This document shows, piece after piece, positions 8,350-17,308 of a DNA stretch of 64,000 nucleotides. The notes below the pieces were generated by a model. The model did no database searches. It was not told the DNA's origin and saw nothing but the letters and a program-made list of their open reading frames with translations. The stretch's first letter is position 1. Every line of letters begins with the position of its first letter. Source of the stretch: SB11 sp943370295 (GTDB taxonomy: Bacteria > Bacteroidota > Bacteroidia > UBA8524); the NCBI GenBank assembly GCA_943370295.1, contig CALRQL020000004.1:248001-312000 (forward strand), written 5' to 3'. Both the position numbers and the translations under genes were made by a program.

Positions 8350-9618
8350 CTAATACCCGTATTTATCCTTCCACCGGTCTTTCAAAAACTTGCGAAGCTC
8401 ATTTTCGCGGGCATTGTTGCCGGGGTCATAAAGTTTAGTGCCATTAATGGCTTCGGGCAAAAAGTCCATTTCAACAAAACTGCTATCGTAGTCGTGGGCA
8501 TATTTGTACTCTTTTCCATAGCCAATATTCTTCATCAGCTTGGTAACAGCATTGCGTAAATGAAGCGGCACAGGTAAGTCGCCCGTTTTGCGCACCAATT
8601 CAGCCGCCGCCCCAATAGCCACGTACGAAGCATTACTTTTAACCGAACTGGCCAAATACACCGCCGTTTGCGAGAGGATAATACGTCCCTCAGGCATACC
8701 AATTTGCGTAACTGCTTGGAAAGTGCTACTAGCCAGCAACAAGGCATTGGGGTTGGCATTCCCCACATCCTCACTAGCAAAAATTACCATGCGGCGGGCA
8801 ATAAACTTAGGGTCTTCACCGCCTTCCAGCATACGCGCCAACCAATACACCGCACCGTTCGGGTCGCTGCCCCGCATCGATTTTATAAACGCCGAAATAA
8901 TATCGTAGTGCTGTTCCCCGCTTTTATCGTACATCGCCATTTTGTTTTGCGCCGCCGCCATTACCGCTTGGTTACTCACCACCCGCTTGTTACCCGTTTG
9001 TTGGTTAATGGTAAGTTCCAGCAAATTCAACAGCTTGCGTCCGTCGCCACCGCTCAGATGGAACAAAGCATCCGTTTCCTGCACCTCAATCTCCAGTGTT
9101 TTTAGCACTTCATCGGTAGCAATGGCACGGTTTAATATTTCGCCCAATTCCTTATCCCCTAACGATTTCAGGATATACACCTGACACCTTGATAGCAATG
9201 CCGAAATCACTTCAAACGATGGGTTTTCAGTGGTAGCCCCCATCAATATTATTTTACCCCTTTCTACCGCCGCCAGCAAAGCATCCTGCTGGGCTTTGTT
9301 AAAGCGGTGTATCTCGTCAATAAATAAAATGCTTTTACCCACCGTATCGGCTTGGTCAAACACCGCGCGCACTTCCTTCACCCCCGATTGGATGGCACTA
9401 AGGGCAAAAAACGGCAACTCCATATAATTGGCAATCAGTTGTGCCAACGTGGTTTTACCCACCCCCGGAGGTCCCCAAAAAATCAGTGAGGGTACGGTCC
9501 CGTTTTCAATGGCTTTGCGCAATACAGCGCCTTCGCCTACAAGATGTTCTTGTCCGGTATATTCATCCAGCGTTTGCGGGCGCAACCGCTCTGCCAAAGG
9601 AGGTAATTGGGTATTCAT
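8350..9618 (-). CDS. rarA: Replication-associated recombination ATPase RarA (MgsA)
   Basis: The 422-residue AAA+ ATPase acts at stalled replication forks and single-strand gaps. Walker A is GPPGVGKT (49-56), Walker B is FIDEIH (99-104), and the sensor 1 region reads MGATTENPSFE. The C-terminal half carries the RarA-specific helical tetramerisation region (SMRGSDPNGAVYWLARML, then DVGNANPNALLLA). Length and start fit the family. It is transcribed alone, convergent with the response regulator and with 66 bases between their stops. Confidence 0.95.
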   Translation of the reverse strand: MNTQLPPLAERLRPQTLDEYTGQEHLVGEGAVLRKAIENGTVPSLIFWGPPGVGKTTLAQLIANYMELPFFALSAIQSGVKEVRAVFDQADTVGKSILFIDEIHRFNKAQQDALLAAVERGKIILMGATTENPSFEVISALLSRCQVYILKSLGDKELGEILNRAIATDEVLKTLEIEVQETDALFHLSGGDGRKLLNLLELTINQQTGNKRVVSNQAVMAAAQNKMAMYDKSGEQHYDIISAFIKSMRGSDPNGAVYWLARMLEGGEDPKFIARRMVIFASEDVGNANPNALLLASSTFQAVTQIGMPEGRIILSQTAVYLASSVKSNASYVAIGAAAELVRKTGDLPVPLHLRNAVTKLMKNIGYGKEYKYAHDYDSSFVEMDFLPEAINGTKLYDPGNNARENELRKFLKDRWKDKYGY

Positions 9619-9729
9619 AGTTCAGTTCACATTTAACAGTAAACAAAGCGAGTTTGTTTAAAATTTAAACATTTTCAGGTTAGGAAAGTTAAGAAAAATT
9701 GTCAAGTCCTTTTGCGCCAAATCGTTGAC

Positions 9730-10509
9730 CTATTTAATTTTTAAGGGCAGTTTTACTGTATCTACAGTTTCATAAGCCATTCCTTCTCCGTAGGCTTGTA
9801 CTGCAATTACACCGCGTTTAATCTTGGTAACTCTGCTTTTGTAATTTGTTAGCAGGTTTACATTTACATAAATGGGCTTGTTCCAACTTTCTTTAGGCAA
9901 ATCAATATCATACAGCTCAGGAGCATCACTATCATAGCAAATGGTTGCATAGAGTTCCTTCCAGCCTTGTTTTGCATAAGTTATTATGTGTAGTGAGTTA
10001 AGTGAACTCCAATCAGCATATTGGCGTATGTATGAAACTTCATCCCTGCCGTCGCCGTTTAGGTCGCCCTCGTTTCGTAGCAGCGATAATCCCAGTAACT
10101 GTCCATTACCTCTTTCTCCTAGTCTAAAAGTATCTATCTTATTATTATTGCTTAAAAGATAGCTGTATGGTTCTTTTTTGTCTTGCAATGCAATTAGTTG
10201 AGCATTGTCCCCAATTAAGCTGTAACGTTTATTAGTTTCCTTTCCATCCGCGCTGCTGGTATAATGCTCGGTTAGTTTTTCTTTTTTGCCGTCGCCATCA
10301 AAATCGCCCTCGATAAAAAAACGGTAGCCTATAATAGGTTGTATATCTTTTGGTATTGTAGCCGCTATCTTTTCAAAGGGAGTTAATGAGTCTATAACTT
10401 TTATACTGTCTTTATTTAATGTGCTATCCTTTATGTCGCTGATTTTAGCAGGATTATTGCAACAAATCAGTAAAAAACAAAACAGTATAATGGGTAGTTT
10501 ATATTTCAT
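9730..10509 (-). CDS. Lipoprotein with FG-GAP-like calcium motifs
   Basis: The protein has 259 residues with a lipobox ending in the CC pair at residues 16-17. Two loops, GDFDGDGKKEK and GDLNGDGRDEV, are of the DxDGDG type found in FG-GAP/VCBS repeats and dockerin-like calcium sites. The rest looks like a beta-rich domain with no family I can name. It should be anchored in a membrane facing the periplasm or outside. It is divergent from amn. Function unknown. Confidence 0.75.
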   Translation of the reverse strand: MKYKLPIILFCFLLICCNNPAKISDIKDSTLNKDSIKVIDSLTPFEKIAATIPKDIQPIIGYRFFIEGDFDGDGKKEKLTEHYTSSADGKETNKRYSLIGDNAQLIALQDKKEPYSYLLSNNNKIDTFRLGERGNGQLLGLSLLRNEGDLNGDGRDEVSYIRQYADWSSLNSLHIITYAKQGWKELYATICYDSDAPELYDIDLPKESWNKPIYVNVNLLTNYKSRVTKIKRGVIAVQAYGEGMAYETVDTVKLPLKIK

Positions 10510-10587
10510 TGAGACTTTAACGTGGTGCGAAATAAACTATTGTTTATATTTATCAGTAAGAGAAAAGTATTTTAGTGACGATAACGT

Positions 10588-11358
10588 ATGAAAACCAAAC
10601 AGGAAATAGTAGAGAATTGGTTGCCCCGATACACGGGTAGTGAACTGAAAGATTTTGGTGAATATATTTTGCTTACCAATTTTAGCGGGTATTTGGAAAT
10701 GTTTGCCGAACACTTCGGGGTGGAGATAATGGGGGAGGGCAAGCCCATGCAAACGGCCACTGCCGAAGATATTACCATGATAAATTTTGGAATGGGAAGT
10801 CCGAATGCGGCTACAGTGATGGACTTACTGAGTGCTATCGACCCGAAAGCGGTGTTGTTTTTGGGCAAGTGCGGCGGGTTGAAAAAGAAAAACCAGATTG
10901 GTGATTTTATATTGCCTATTGCTGCGATACGTGGCGAGGGTACATCGGGTGATTATTTTCCGCCCGAAGTGCCTGCTTTGCCTGCATTTGCTTTGCAAAA
11001 GGCCATTAGTACTACTGTTAGAGATTTTAATCGTGATTACTGGACGGGGACGGTGTACACCACCAACCGTCGCGTGTGGGAACACGATGAGGAATTTAAA
11101 GAATACCTTACCAAGGTGCGTGCAATGGCTATTGATATGGAAACTGCCACGGTATTTAGTGTTGGGTTTGCCAACGAAATACCCACCGGAGCTTTATTAC
11201 TGGTGAGCGACCAGCCTATGGTACCCGAAGGCGTGAAAACGGCTGAAAGCGATAAAAAGGTTACGGCAAATTTTGCCAAAGAGCATGTATTGATAGGAAT
11301 TGATTCGCTGCGGAAATTGCGGGATAACAATATAACGGTGAAACACCTGAAGTTTTAA
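10588..11358 (+). CDS. amn: AMP nucleosidase, short form
   Basis: The 256-residue protein belongs to the nucleoside phosphorylase fold and cleaves AMP to adenine and ribose 5-phosphate. Diagnostic segments are FGMGSPNAATVMDLLSAIDPKAVLFLGKCGG at 70-105 (only partly conserved loops), the TNRRVWEHDEEF loop, the MAIDMETATVF motif with the ribose-contacting Met-Glu, and LVSDQPM. It lacks the roughly 200-residue N-terminal regulatory region of the E. coli enzyme and corresponds to the short AMP nucleosidase known in Bacteroidota. It stands alone and divergent from the lipoprotein at 9730. Confidence 0.9.
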   Translation: MKTKQEIVENWLPRYTGSELKDFGEYILLTNFSGYLEMFAEHFGVEIMGEGKPMQTATAEDITMINFGMGSPNAATVMDLLSAIDPKAVLFLGKCGGLKKKNQIGDFILPIAAIRGEGTSGDYFPPEVPALPAFALQKAISTTVRDFNRDYWTGTVYTTNRRVWEHDEEFKEYLTKVRAMAIDMETATVFSVGFANEIPTGALLLVSDQPMVPEGVKTAESDKKVTANFAKEHVLIGIDSLRKLRDNNITVKHLKF

Positions 11359-11365
11359 ACAGGTG

Positions 11366-11779
11366 CTATTCTTGAGGAAGCAAATCAAGATCTAAGAATT
11401 CCACTTTGGCTGCTTCTGTATTCAAAAAATCAAAACCGTATTGCTCATCAAGCAGTGATTTAAACCCGTTTTTCAATTGCGGGAACTCAGTAATAAACTC
11501 CTGAAAGGTGTTTGATACTGATTTCTGTATAAAATGGTTTACTGTTTTTACCGCAGCCACTGTAAGGGTTTGGTTAAACTTCTCTGCATAGCCCACTGAG
11601 CGGGCATAATTCTTTATTTGGGCACATAAATTAATAATAGCGTTATTCATGCCATATTTAATAGTGTGTATCCACGCCAATCGAAGGTGAGTTTCGTGGG
11701 TAAAAAGTGCTTTTGGTAAAGTGCACAGTCCAAACTGAACTTCAAGTTCGTAGTCAGATAATTTATGATGTGCTTCCAT
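11366..11779 (-). CDS. Conserved hypothetical protein
   Basis: This 137-residue, probably cytosolic, mostly helical protein has no signal peptide. Features seen are CTLPKALFTHETHLRLAW (residues 19-36), TVAAVKTVNHF, and a C-terminal AKVEFLDLDLLP motif. I recall similar unnamed proteins in Flavobacteriia but cannot assign a function. It ends 7 bases from the convergent amn gene and its start is 51 bases from the stop of the 1131-residue gene upstream, with which it may share a transcript. Confidence 0.75.
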   Translation of the reverse strand: MEAHHKLSDYELEVQFGLCTLPKALFTHETHLRLAWIHTIKYGMNNAIINLCAQIKNYARSVGYAEKFNQTLTVAAVKTVNHFIQKSVSNTFQEFITEFPQLKNGFKSLLDEQYGFDFLNTEAAKVEFLDLDLLPQE

Positions 11780-11830
11780 TTATTATTATAGACAGCTGCC
11801 TATAACAAATTGTTGCACCGTTGGTTACAA

Positions 11831-14800
11831 TTAAAAATCGTAACCAAGTGAGAATTGAGTAAGTCTATCCTTTACAACTCCGTTTTCTATACCCCATGCA
11901 AAATCAAGGCGCAAGTAATAGCCAAACAAGCGGGTGCGCACTCCCACTCCCGTACTTGAAACCACAGGACTTACTGCATCCGTTAGGGTTACAATGTAGC
12001 CGGCTCCGTCAATCACACGGGTATTGTAGGGTTGTTCATCAAAGGGCGATGTTCCGTACCATGCAGTACCCAAATCAAAAAAGGGCACAATCATAAAGTT
12101 GCGTAAATAATCAGCACGTACCGGTTTTTGAGTTACATAAGCAGCAATTGGAATCCTTACTTCGGTATTCAACAACGCATAGTTACTACCGTTGCGTATG
12201 TTTTGTATAAACCCGCGCAAACTGTTGGCCTGCATTTGATACAAGTACTGGCTGCCTTCGCCGCGAGAAATGGTGCTGTTGTACGATGGGCCTAACCAGT
12301 TTTCCACTCCGCCTATGTAATACTGCATTTTGGTTGTACCCACAGAAGCATTGGCTGTAAACCGTGTAGCCCAGATAATCTTATGATGAAGTTTAACGTA
12401 TTTACGGTAATCAAGTCCCAAGTTTATCATTTGGCGGTTATTGCCGCTAACCCCTTGGTACAACTCGCCAAACAGTTTAAAGCGTGAACCGTAGGGCAAG
12501 TTAATGTCAATATTTTTAGTGTTGTCAAACACTAACTCAGCTTTTGTAGCAATCCAGTTATAATACACGTCAGGAGCGCGTAATGAAGCACTATCAGTTC
12601 CCAACACAACGTTACGGTCTTGCCTGCCCAGCAAGTGCAAGCGTAGCGATGCTGTTTCGTTAAAAGGCAGTTTAGCGGCCACACGGCCTTCGTTAATTAA
12701 CTGGCGGCTGATGTTAGGGCCGTCGTTTCTGCGCGATTGACGGAAAAACGAAGCCTCCCAGTTAATAGGGTGCTTGCGGTTTTGGTAGTCAATAAAATAA
12801 TCACTTCCGGTAAGTGAAAACGGAAAACGTACCCCTGCACTTACACGGTGGTTGCCCAATAAATCACTGATGGCCGTTTTAACTTGGAACACAAGGTTCA
12901 TATTGGCAAACGGACTTGGCCCTTGTCCGTTGGTATTCAAGTGATAATAGGTATGTAAAATGCTGTTATCAATCTGCGATACATAGTAATCGGGGAACAT
13001 TGCCGTGAAAAAGTTACCTGTTACGGCATTTTCTTGCAACGCACTACCGCTTTTGGCTTTGCGGTTAAGTATATAATCAGCAGGGAAACGGGTTTGGAAA
13101 AAGTATTTCCCTGTATCCACCGGCAATTTATCAACCGAGTCTTTAGGCACTATGGTAAAATTGGCTTGCTCAACTACTATGTCTTCTTCTTTCTTCTCAG
13201 GGGGAATAACAATAGATGTTTCAGGCGGAACATCACCGTAAAAGTAGTTCATCTCCGTTTCAAGCCTGTAACCTGTAGGCACAATGTTTATATATTCCGC
13301 ATCGGCCTCTACCTCTTCTGATATATTGGTTTCAAAAATCTGATAGCGGTCATTAAACATTAGCAGGTTGTATTCAGCATCATCGGTACTGGCAAGGTCG
13401 CGCCCTAAAATATTGCGTTTGTAGTTGGTAAGCGGGTAATACCGGTATGAGTTTGCATAGGTATTAGCTGCATCAATAGAAACAATTGAGCTATCTGAAG
13501 TTGAATACGTTTTACCGTTTACAATAATGCTTTGCAGCGAGCCTGTTGGGAGTAATATTTTACTGTGCAACGTATCAATACGACCATTGGCGTATTTTAT
13601 AAATGCGCGACCTTCTTTAAATACCACAGTGTCTTTGCAGGCATAGGCATTATAAATACCACTAATATCAGATACAAACGAGTAGAAACCGGGTAGGTAA
13701 AACACGGGTTGCAGTTCATTAATCTCAGGAGTATTTGTAATACGCTTCAAGGCGTTGTTTTGGGTGGTATAATTATATAAGAACACATCAAAACTGCCTT
13801 CATATTCAGCATCCTGCATAAAGCTGGGACTAAAGGCTAACGTATCGTACGGGCGGTTTGAGCTGAATATCAATTGCGATTGGTCGGAGTTAAAACGCGG
13901 CCATAAATCATCAAAAATATCATTAGTCAGTTGGGTAAGTTCTTCGCTGGTTAAATCGTATAAATACAAATCGGTTTGGCCGTTTTTAATAGCCGAAATC
14001 AACAACGTATTATTATCCGCAAAGTCATAGCTCAATACTTGGTCTATCTTATCAGAAATGATATAGCGCTGGGTTATTTTCTCATTGGCATCAATCTTCA
14101 CAAGGCGGGTTTTGCCACGTTCATAGTACAAAACACCAAGGTTCTTTCCACCGGGCTCCCATGCCAATACAGGATAGTTATAATTAATCACTTGGTAGCC
14201 CTCGTGCTTGCCGCCTTTAAAAATGGTCGATTCTTTCTTATCTCGTTTGTCGTAAACCTTCACCTGCCAATACCCGTTTTTGTTCATTACAAATGCCACT
14301 CGCTTACCGTTGGGGTGGGTTTTTAGTTGGGTATGGGGATAGCCTGAAACCTTATCCGGGATATTTAATAGTTTACGGGGTACTTCGCGTTCATTTTCAC
14401 TGTCCTTATATTTCTTTTCATAATGCGCCAGCCAATCAGATATCAATGCACCACCCGATATGCCGAGTACAAAAGTAAAAGCCCCTTCATAGCCCTTGCT
14501 AAGACGGGTGTAATGCAAAATCTCAGAAATGTATTTATCGCCGTACTTATCGCCTATGTAGTTCCAAATACTGTGGCCGGCCACAATGGCATCTTCCTCG
14601 CTTAGCCAGTTAAAATTTTTGTATTTGCCTGATAAAATACCATCGCGAACGCGGCTATCAATATCCGTGTCCCAAGGGTTGGCTGCGTAAGCCGTTAAGC
14701 CTTTAAAAAACCACGACGGCAAAAACAATAAGCTTGACGATTGTACCCGCTCTTGTATAGAATTGCCGTAAATCATCTCACTAAGTATAATTTCAGCAAT

Positions 14801-15226
14801 GCCGCGTTTTATTTGTTGCTCAAAATTGGCGTGGGTTCCGTCGTACCATGCAATCACTTTATTATCTATCACATAGGTGTAGCCGCCCACATTGTATAAC
14901 TGTTCCTGTAGTCCGGTATTACTTTGGCGCAGGTCTTCAATGGTATTAAAAACAATAATTTCAACCTTACCACCTACACGGTACGAGAACAGGTTTTCAA
15001 TATCGCTGATATTTTCCTCTGCCGTTTGGCGGGCAAACTCAGCAAGGTTTTTTCCACCTTGATAATAAAAAGCGTCAACGTTTTCAGTGCTTAACACCTG
15101 CCAATCGAAGTTTTTAAACGGAAGGCGGTTTTGACCGAAAGTTGTATTTACTCCTTGCGCCTTTGCAGACCCGAAGGCGATGAGTAAAACAATAGATATA
15201 TATATACTTCGCAAAGGAATGGACAT
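11831..15226 (-). CDS. Envelope protein: degenerate peptidase MA-like domain, TolB-like propeller and outer-membrane barrel
   Basis: The 1131-residue protein has a signal peptide (1-23). Residues about 45-285 resemble the gluzincin peptidase MA-like domain, but the catalytic signature is lost: the HExxH position reads AEIILSEM (144-151) and the third-ligand motif PxWxxEGxA reads PSWFFKGLTAY (170-180) with Lys for Glu. Residues about 295-600 form a TolB/WD-like beta propeller (for example LWPRFNSDQSQLIFSSNRP). Residues about 740-1131 look like an Omp85-type surface barrel, with a LRGF loop, an FFDLGTAW strand, STGVGVRTRLFG and a terminal FSLGYDF. The protein is probably an outer-membrane scaffold or porter; the exact job is unknown. 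It is divergent from the hydrolase at 15347. Confidence 0.85.
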   Translation of the reverse strand: MSIPLRSIYISIVLLIAFGSAKAQGVNTTFGQNRLPFKNFDWQVLSTENVDAFYYQGGKNLAEFARQTAEENISDIENLFSYRVGGKVEIIVFNTIEDLRQSNTGLQEQLYNVGGYTYVIDNKVIAWYDGTHANFEQQIKRGIAEIILSEMIYGNSIQERVQSSSLLFLPSWFFKGLTAYAANPWDTDIDSRVRDGILSGKYKNFNWLSEEDAIVAGHSIWNYIGDKYGDKYISEILHYTRLSKGYEGAFTFVLGISGGALISDWLAHYEKKYKDSENEREVPRKLLNIPDKVSGYPHTQLKTHPNGKRVAFVMNKNGYWQVKVYDKRDKKESTIFKGGKHEGYQVINYNYPVLAWEPGGKNLGVLYYERGKTRLVKIDANEKITQRYIISDKIDQVLSYDFADNNTLLISAIKNGQTDLYLYDLTSEELTQLTNDIFDDLWPRFNSDQSQLIFSSNRPYDTLAFSPSFMQDAEYEGSFDVFLYNYTTQNNALKRITNTPEINELQPVFYLPGFYSFVSDISGIYNAYACKDTVVFKEGRAFIKYANGRIDTLHSKILLPTGSLQSIIVNGKTYSTSDSSIVSIDAANTYANSYRYYPLTNYKRNILGRDLASTDDAEYNLLMFNDRYQIFETNISEEVEADAEYINIVPTGYRLETEMNYFYGDVPPETSIVIPPEKKEEDIVVEQANFTIVPKDSVDKLPVDTGKYFFQTRFPADYILNRKAKSGSALQENAVTGNFFTAMFPDYYVSQIDNSILHTYYHLNTNGQGPSPFANMNLVFQVKTAISDLLGNHRVSAGVRFPFSLTGSDYFIDYQNRKHPINWEASFFRQSRRNDGPNISRQLINEGRVAAKLPFNETASLRLHLLGRQDRNVVLGTDSASLRAPDVYYNWIATKAELVFDNTKNIDINLPYGSRFKLFGELYQGVSGNNRQMINLGLDYRKYVKLHHKIIWATRFTANASVGTTKMQYYIGGVENWLGPSYNSTISRGEGSQYLYQMQANSLRGFIQNIRNGSNYALLNTEVRIPIAAYVTQKPVRADYLRNFMIVPFFDLGTAWYGTSPFDEQPYNTRVIDGAGYIVTLTDAVSPVVSSTGVGVRTRLFGYYLRLDFAWGIENGVVKDRLTQFSLGYDF

Positions 15227-15234
15227 GCTTATAG

Positions 15235-15242
15235 CAAACTTA
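15235..15242 (-). promoter_or_regulatory. -7 box TAAGTTTG for the 1131-residue envelope gene
   Basis: The minus strand reads TAAGTTTG (TAnnTTTG) 9 bases before the ATG at 15226, predicting a leaderless or near-leaderless transcript. Confidence 0.4.
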
Positions 15243-15328
15243 CTTAATTTATAAGTATAAACTGTTTATGGGGGCAAATTGTTGTAGTAAACGCAATTTA
15301 ATAGACATACGGTTGTAGCAGAAACAAC

Positions 15329-15336
15329 TATTTTTG
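15329..15336 (+). promoter_or_regulatory. -7 box TATTTTTG for the MBL hydrolase gene
   Basis: TATTTTTG lies 10 bases before the ATG at 15347 and matches the Bacteroidota -7 box. The predicted leader is only a few bases long. Confidence 0.5.
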
Positions 15337-15346
15337 AACCCTGTTT

Positions 15347-15988
15347 ATGAAGGTAAAATACTTTACGTTTAATTTTTTTGGAGAGAACACCTACGTGCTA
15401 TACGATGAAACGGGTGAGTGTGTGATTGTTGACCCGGGGTGCTATACAGCCGAAGAAGAAATGGCTCTTGCGGCTTTTATTGAAGAAATGCAGCTTACCC
15501 CTGTTAAATTACTGAATACGCATTGCCACATCGACCATATTTTGGGAAATGATTTTGTGGCAAGAAAATACGGACTTGAGTTGTATTGCCATCCATACGA
15601 GATAGATTGGTTAACCCAAGCACCCCATTACGGTTTGGCAATGTACAATGTACGGGTGACTCCTTCGCCGCAGCCTGCCGGTTTTTTAGAAGAAGGTGAT
15701 ACAGTAACGTTTGGAAATACAGAGCTGCAGGTATTGTTTGCCCCCGGTCATTCGGTGGGCAGCATTGTGTTTTATGATGCAGCGAGTAAAAAGGCAATTG
15801 TGGGCGATGTTATTTTTAACCGCAGTGTTGGCCGCACTGATTTACCGGGTGGTAATACCCAAACACTGATGCAGTCTATCAAAACAAAAATATACACCTT
15901 GCCTGATGATACGGTGTTGTATCCCGGCCACATGGAGCCAACAACGGTAGGAGAGGAGAAGTTATACAATCCCTTTGTGAGGGGATGA
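15347..15988 (+). CDS. Metallo-beta-lactamase fold hydrolase (glyoxalase II-like)
   Basis: The 213-residue cytosolic protein carries the full dinuclear metal set: THCHIDH at 58-64, H135 in APGHSVG, D154 in VGDVIF and H195 in YPGHMEPT. The GRTDLPGGN loop places it with the small glyoxalase II-like / YcbL-type hydrolases that act on thioesters or related small substrates. The substrate is not predictable. The gene is monocistronic, with its own promoter and a shared terminator after it. Confidence 0.9.
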   Translation: MKVKYFTFNFFGENTYVLYDETGECVIVDPGCYTAEEEMALAAFIEEMQLTPVKLLNTHCHIDHILGNDFVARKYGLELYCHPYEIDWLTQAPHYGLAMYNVRVTPSPQPAGFLEEGDTVTFGNTELQVLFAPGHSVGSIVFYDAASKKAIVGDVIFNRSVGRTDLPGGNTQTLMQSIKTKIYTLPDDTVLYPGHMEPTTVGEEKLYNPFVRG

Positions 15989-16007
15989 ACCAAACACTAT
16001 AAAAGAA

Positions 16008-16038
16008 AAAGCCCGAAAGAGATTCTCTTTCGGGCTTT
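16008..16038. terminator. Bidirectional terminator between the MBL gene and porV
   Basis: AAAGCCCGAAAGA and its exact complement flank a GATTC loop, with A and T runs on both sides, so it can end transcripts from both convergent genes. Confidence 0.9.
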
Positions 16039-16058
16039 TTTATACGGTAACCGAAGCA

Positions 16059-17261
16059 TTATTTGGTTTCGGTGTTGTTTTGAGATTTAAAGGCATCTAA
16101 GTTAAAGTGCAAGGTAAATCTAAGTGTGTTTTGCAAGGGGTGGCGTTGTTGTATTGGAGCAAGGTAAGCGGCATCAATACCAAACACCTTGTATTTAATA
16201 CCCACACCAAAAGTTAGGTATTTACGGTTGCCCTTATCAGGGTGTTCGTAAAAGAAACCCATACGGGCAGCCAGCAATTTATCGTACCAATATTCTACAC
16301 CGGTACCAATATTAATTTCTTGTAATTCTTCCCTAAACCCGTTGGGTGCATCAGTAAACGATTGCAACATACCTTGTATAACAGGCACATTGGGGTCTTT
16401 ACCTTTTAGTATAATGGGTTTACCGTCAGGGCCTATTTTAGCTGTACCGTTGGGATTACGGTCATATACAGGGTTGCTGGGTATTAGTAGTTTATTAAAG
16501 TCAAGCAGAAATCCCACGTCGTTGTGGTCGTCAATGATGTACTTAGCATAAGTACCAATTTTTAGGTTTGTAGGAATAAACTGGCGGTTTGCAGTGGTTG
16601 AATAGGTGATTTTGTTACCAATGTTTGATATGTTGGCACCAAAAGCATATTCAAGTTTTTTACCTTCAACTTTGGTACTGCGCCTGTAATAGGCCGATAC
16701 GTCAGCCGCACCTGCAACACCTGAGTTTGAAGTCGCACCGCTTTGTTGCAAGCCACCAGTAAGGTTTGAGTAGATGAAACGACCGGTTACACCCATTGAG
16801 AAGTATTTTGATAGTTGGGTAGCATAGGTTACATCTACTGCAAACTCATTGGGGTTGAATGAACCTAACGAGTTACCTTGAATGTCTGTAAAGTTGATGG
16901 TACCCAATGAAAAATATCGCAATGAGCCTGCCATTGTACTGCGGCTGTTGATACGCCCGTATCCGGTAAAGTACAAGAAGTTGACATCGTTTACCAATTG
17001 GCGCAACCAAGGAGTAACCCCGGTTGATACCCCGCCTTTGTCTTGAATAAAAGCATACTTAGAGGGGTTCCAATGGGTTGAGTTTGCATCGGGGGTAAGG
17101 GCTACGCCCGCATCACCCAACGCACCCGAACGTGCATCAGTACTTATAAGCAAAAAAGGTACTGTGGTAGTTATTACAGTACGGTTGGTGAATTGGCCTT
17201 GAGCAAATACCGGAGCAGCAAGCACAAGTAACAACGCTCCGGAGATTAGTTTTTTAATCAT
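16059..17261 (-). CDS. porV: Type IX secretion outer-membrane protein PorV (LptO)
   Basis: The protein has 400 residues from ATG 17261; an ATG 24 bases upstream would add eight residues before the clean signal peptide MIKKLISGALLLVLAAPVFA. The mature part has the PorV opening (VPFLLISTDARSGALGDAGVA, then NSTHWNPSKYAF), and beta-barrel strands continue to TLRFTLHFNLDAF. PorV is a FadL-like outer-membrane barrel that collects cargo from the SprA translocon through the sorting domain and delivers it to PorU. It lies 47 bases downstream of porU in the same orientation, the arrangement found in Porphyromonas and Flavobacterium, so the two form an operon. Confidence 0.95.
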   Translation of the reverse strand: MIKKLISGALLLVLAAPVFAQGQFTNRTVITTTVPFLLISTDARSGALGDAGVALTPDANSTHWNPSKYAFIQDKGGVSTGVTPWLRQLVNDVNFLYFTGYGRINSRSTMAGSLRYFSLGTINFTDIQGNSLGSFNPNEFAVDVTYATQLSKYFSMGVTGRFIYSNLTGGLQQSGATSNSGVAGAADVSAYYRRSTKVEGKKLEYAFGANISNIGNKITYSTTANRQFIPTNLKIGTYAKYIIDDHNDVGFLLDFNKLLIPSNPVYDRNPNGTAKIGPDGKPIILKGKDPNVPVIQGMLQSFTDAPNGFREELQEINIGTGVEYWYDKLLAARMGFFYEHPDKGNRKYLTFGVGIKYKVFGIDAAYLAPIQQRHPLQNTLRFTLHFNLDAFKSQNNTETK

Positions 17262-17308
17262 TCCTACAAAAATTCTAATTGGCAAATATATTATTTAGCC
17301 CTACAATC

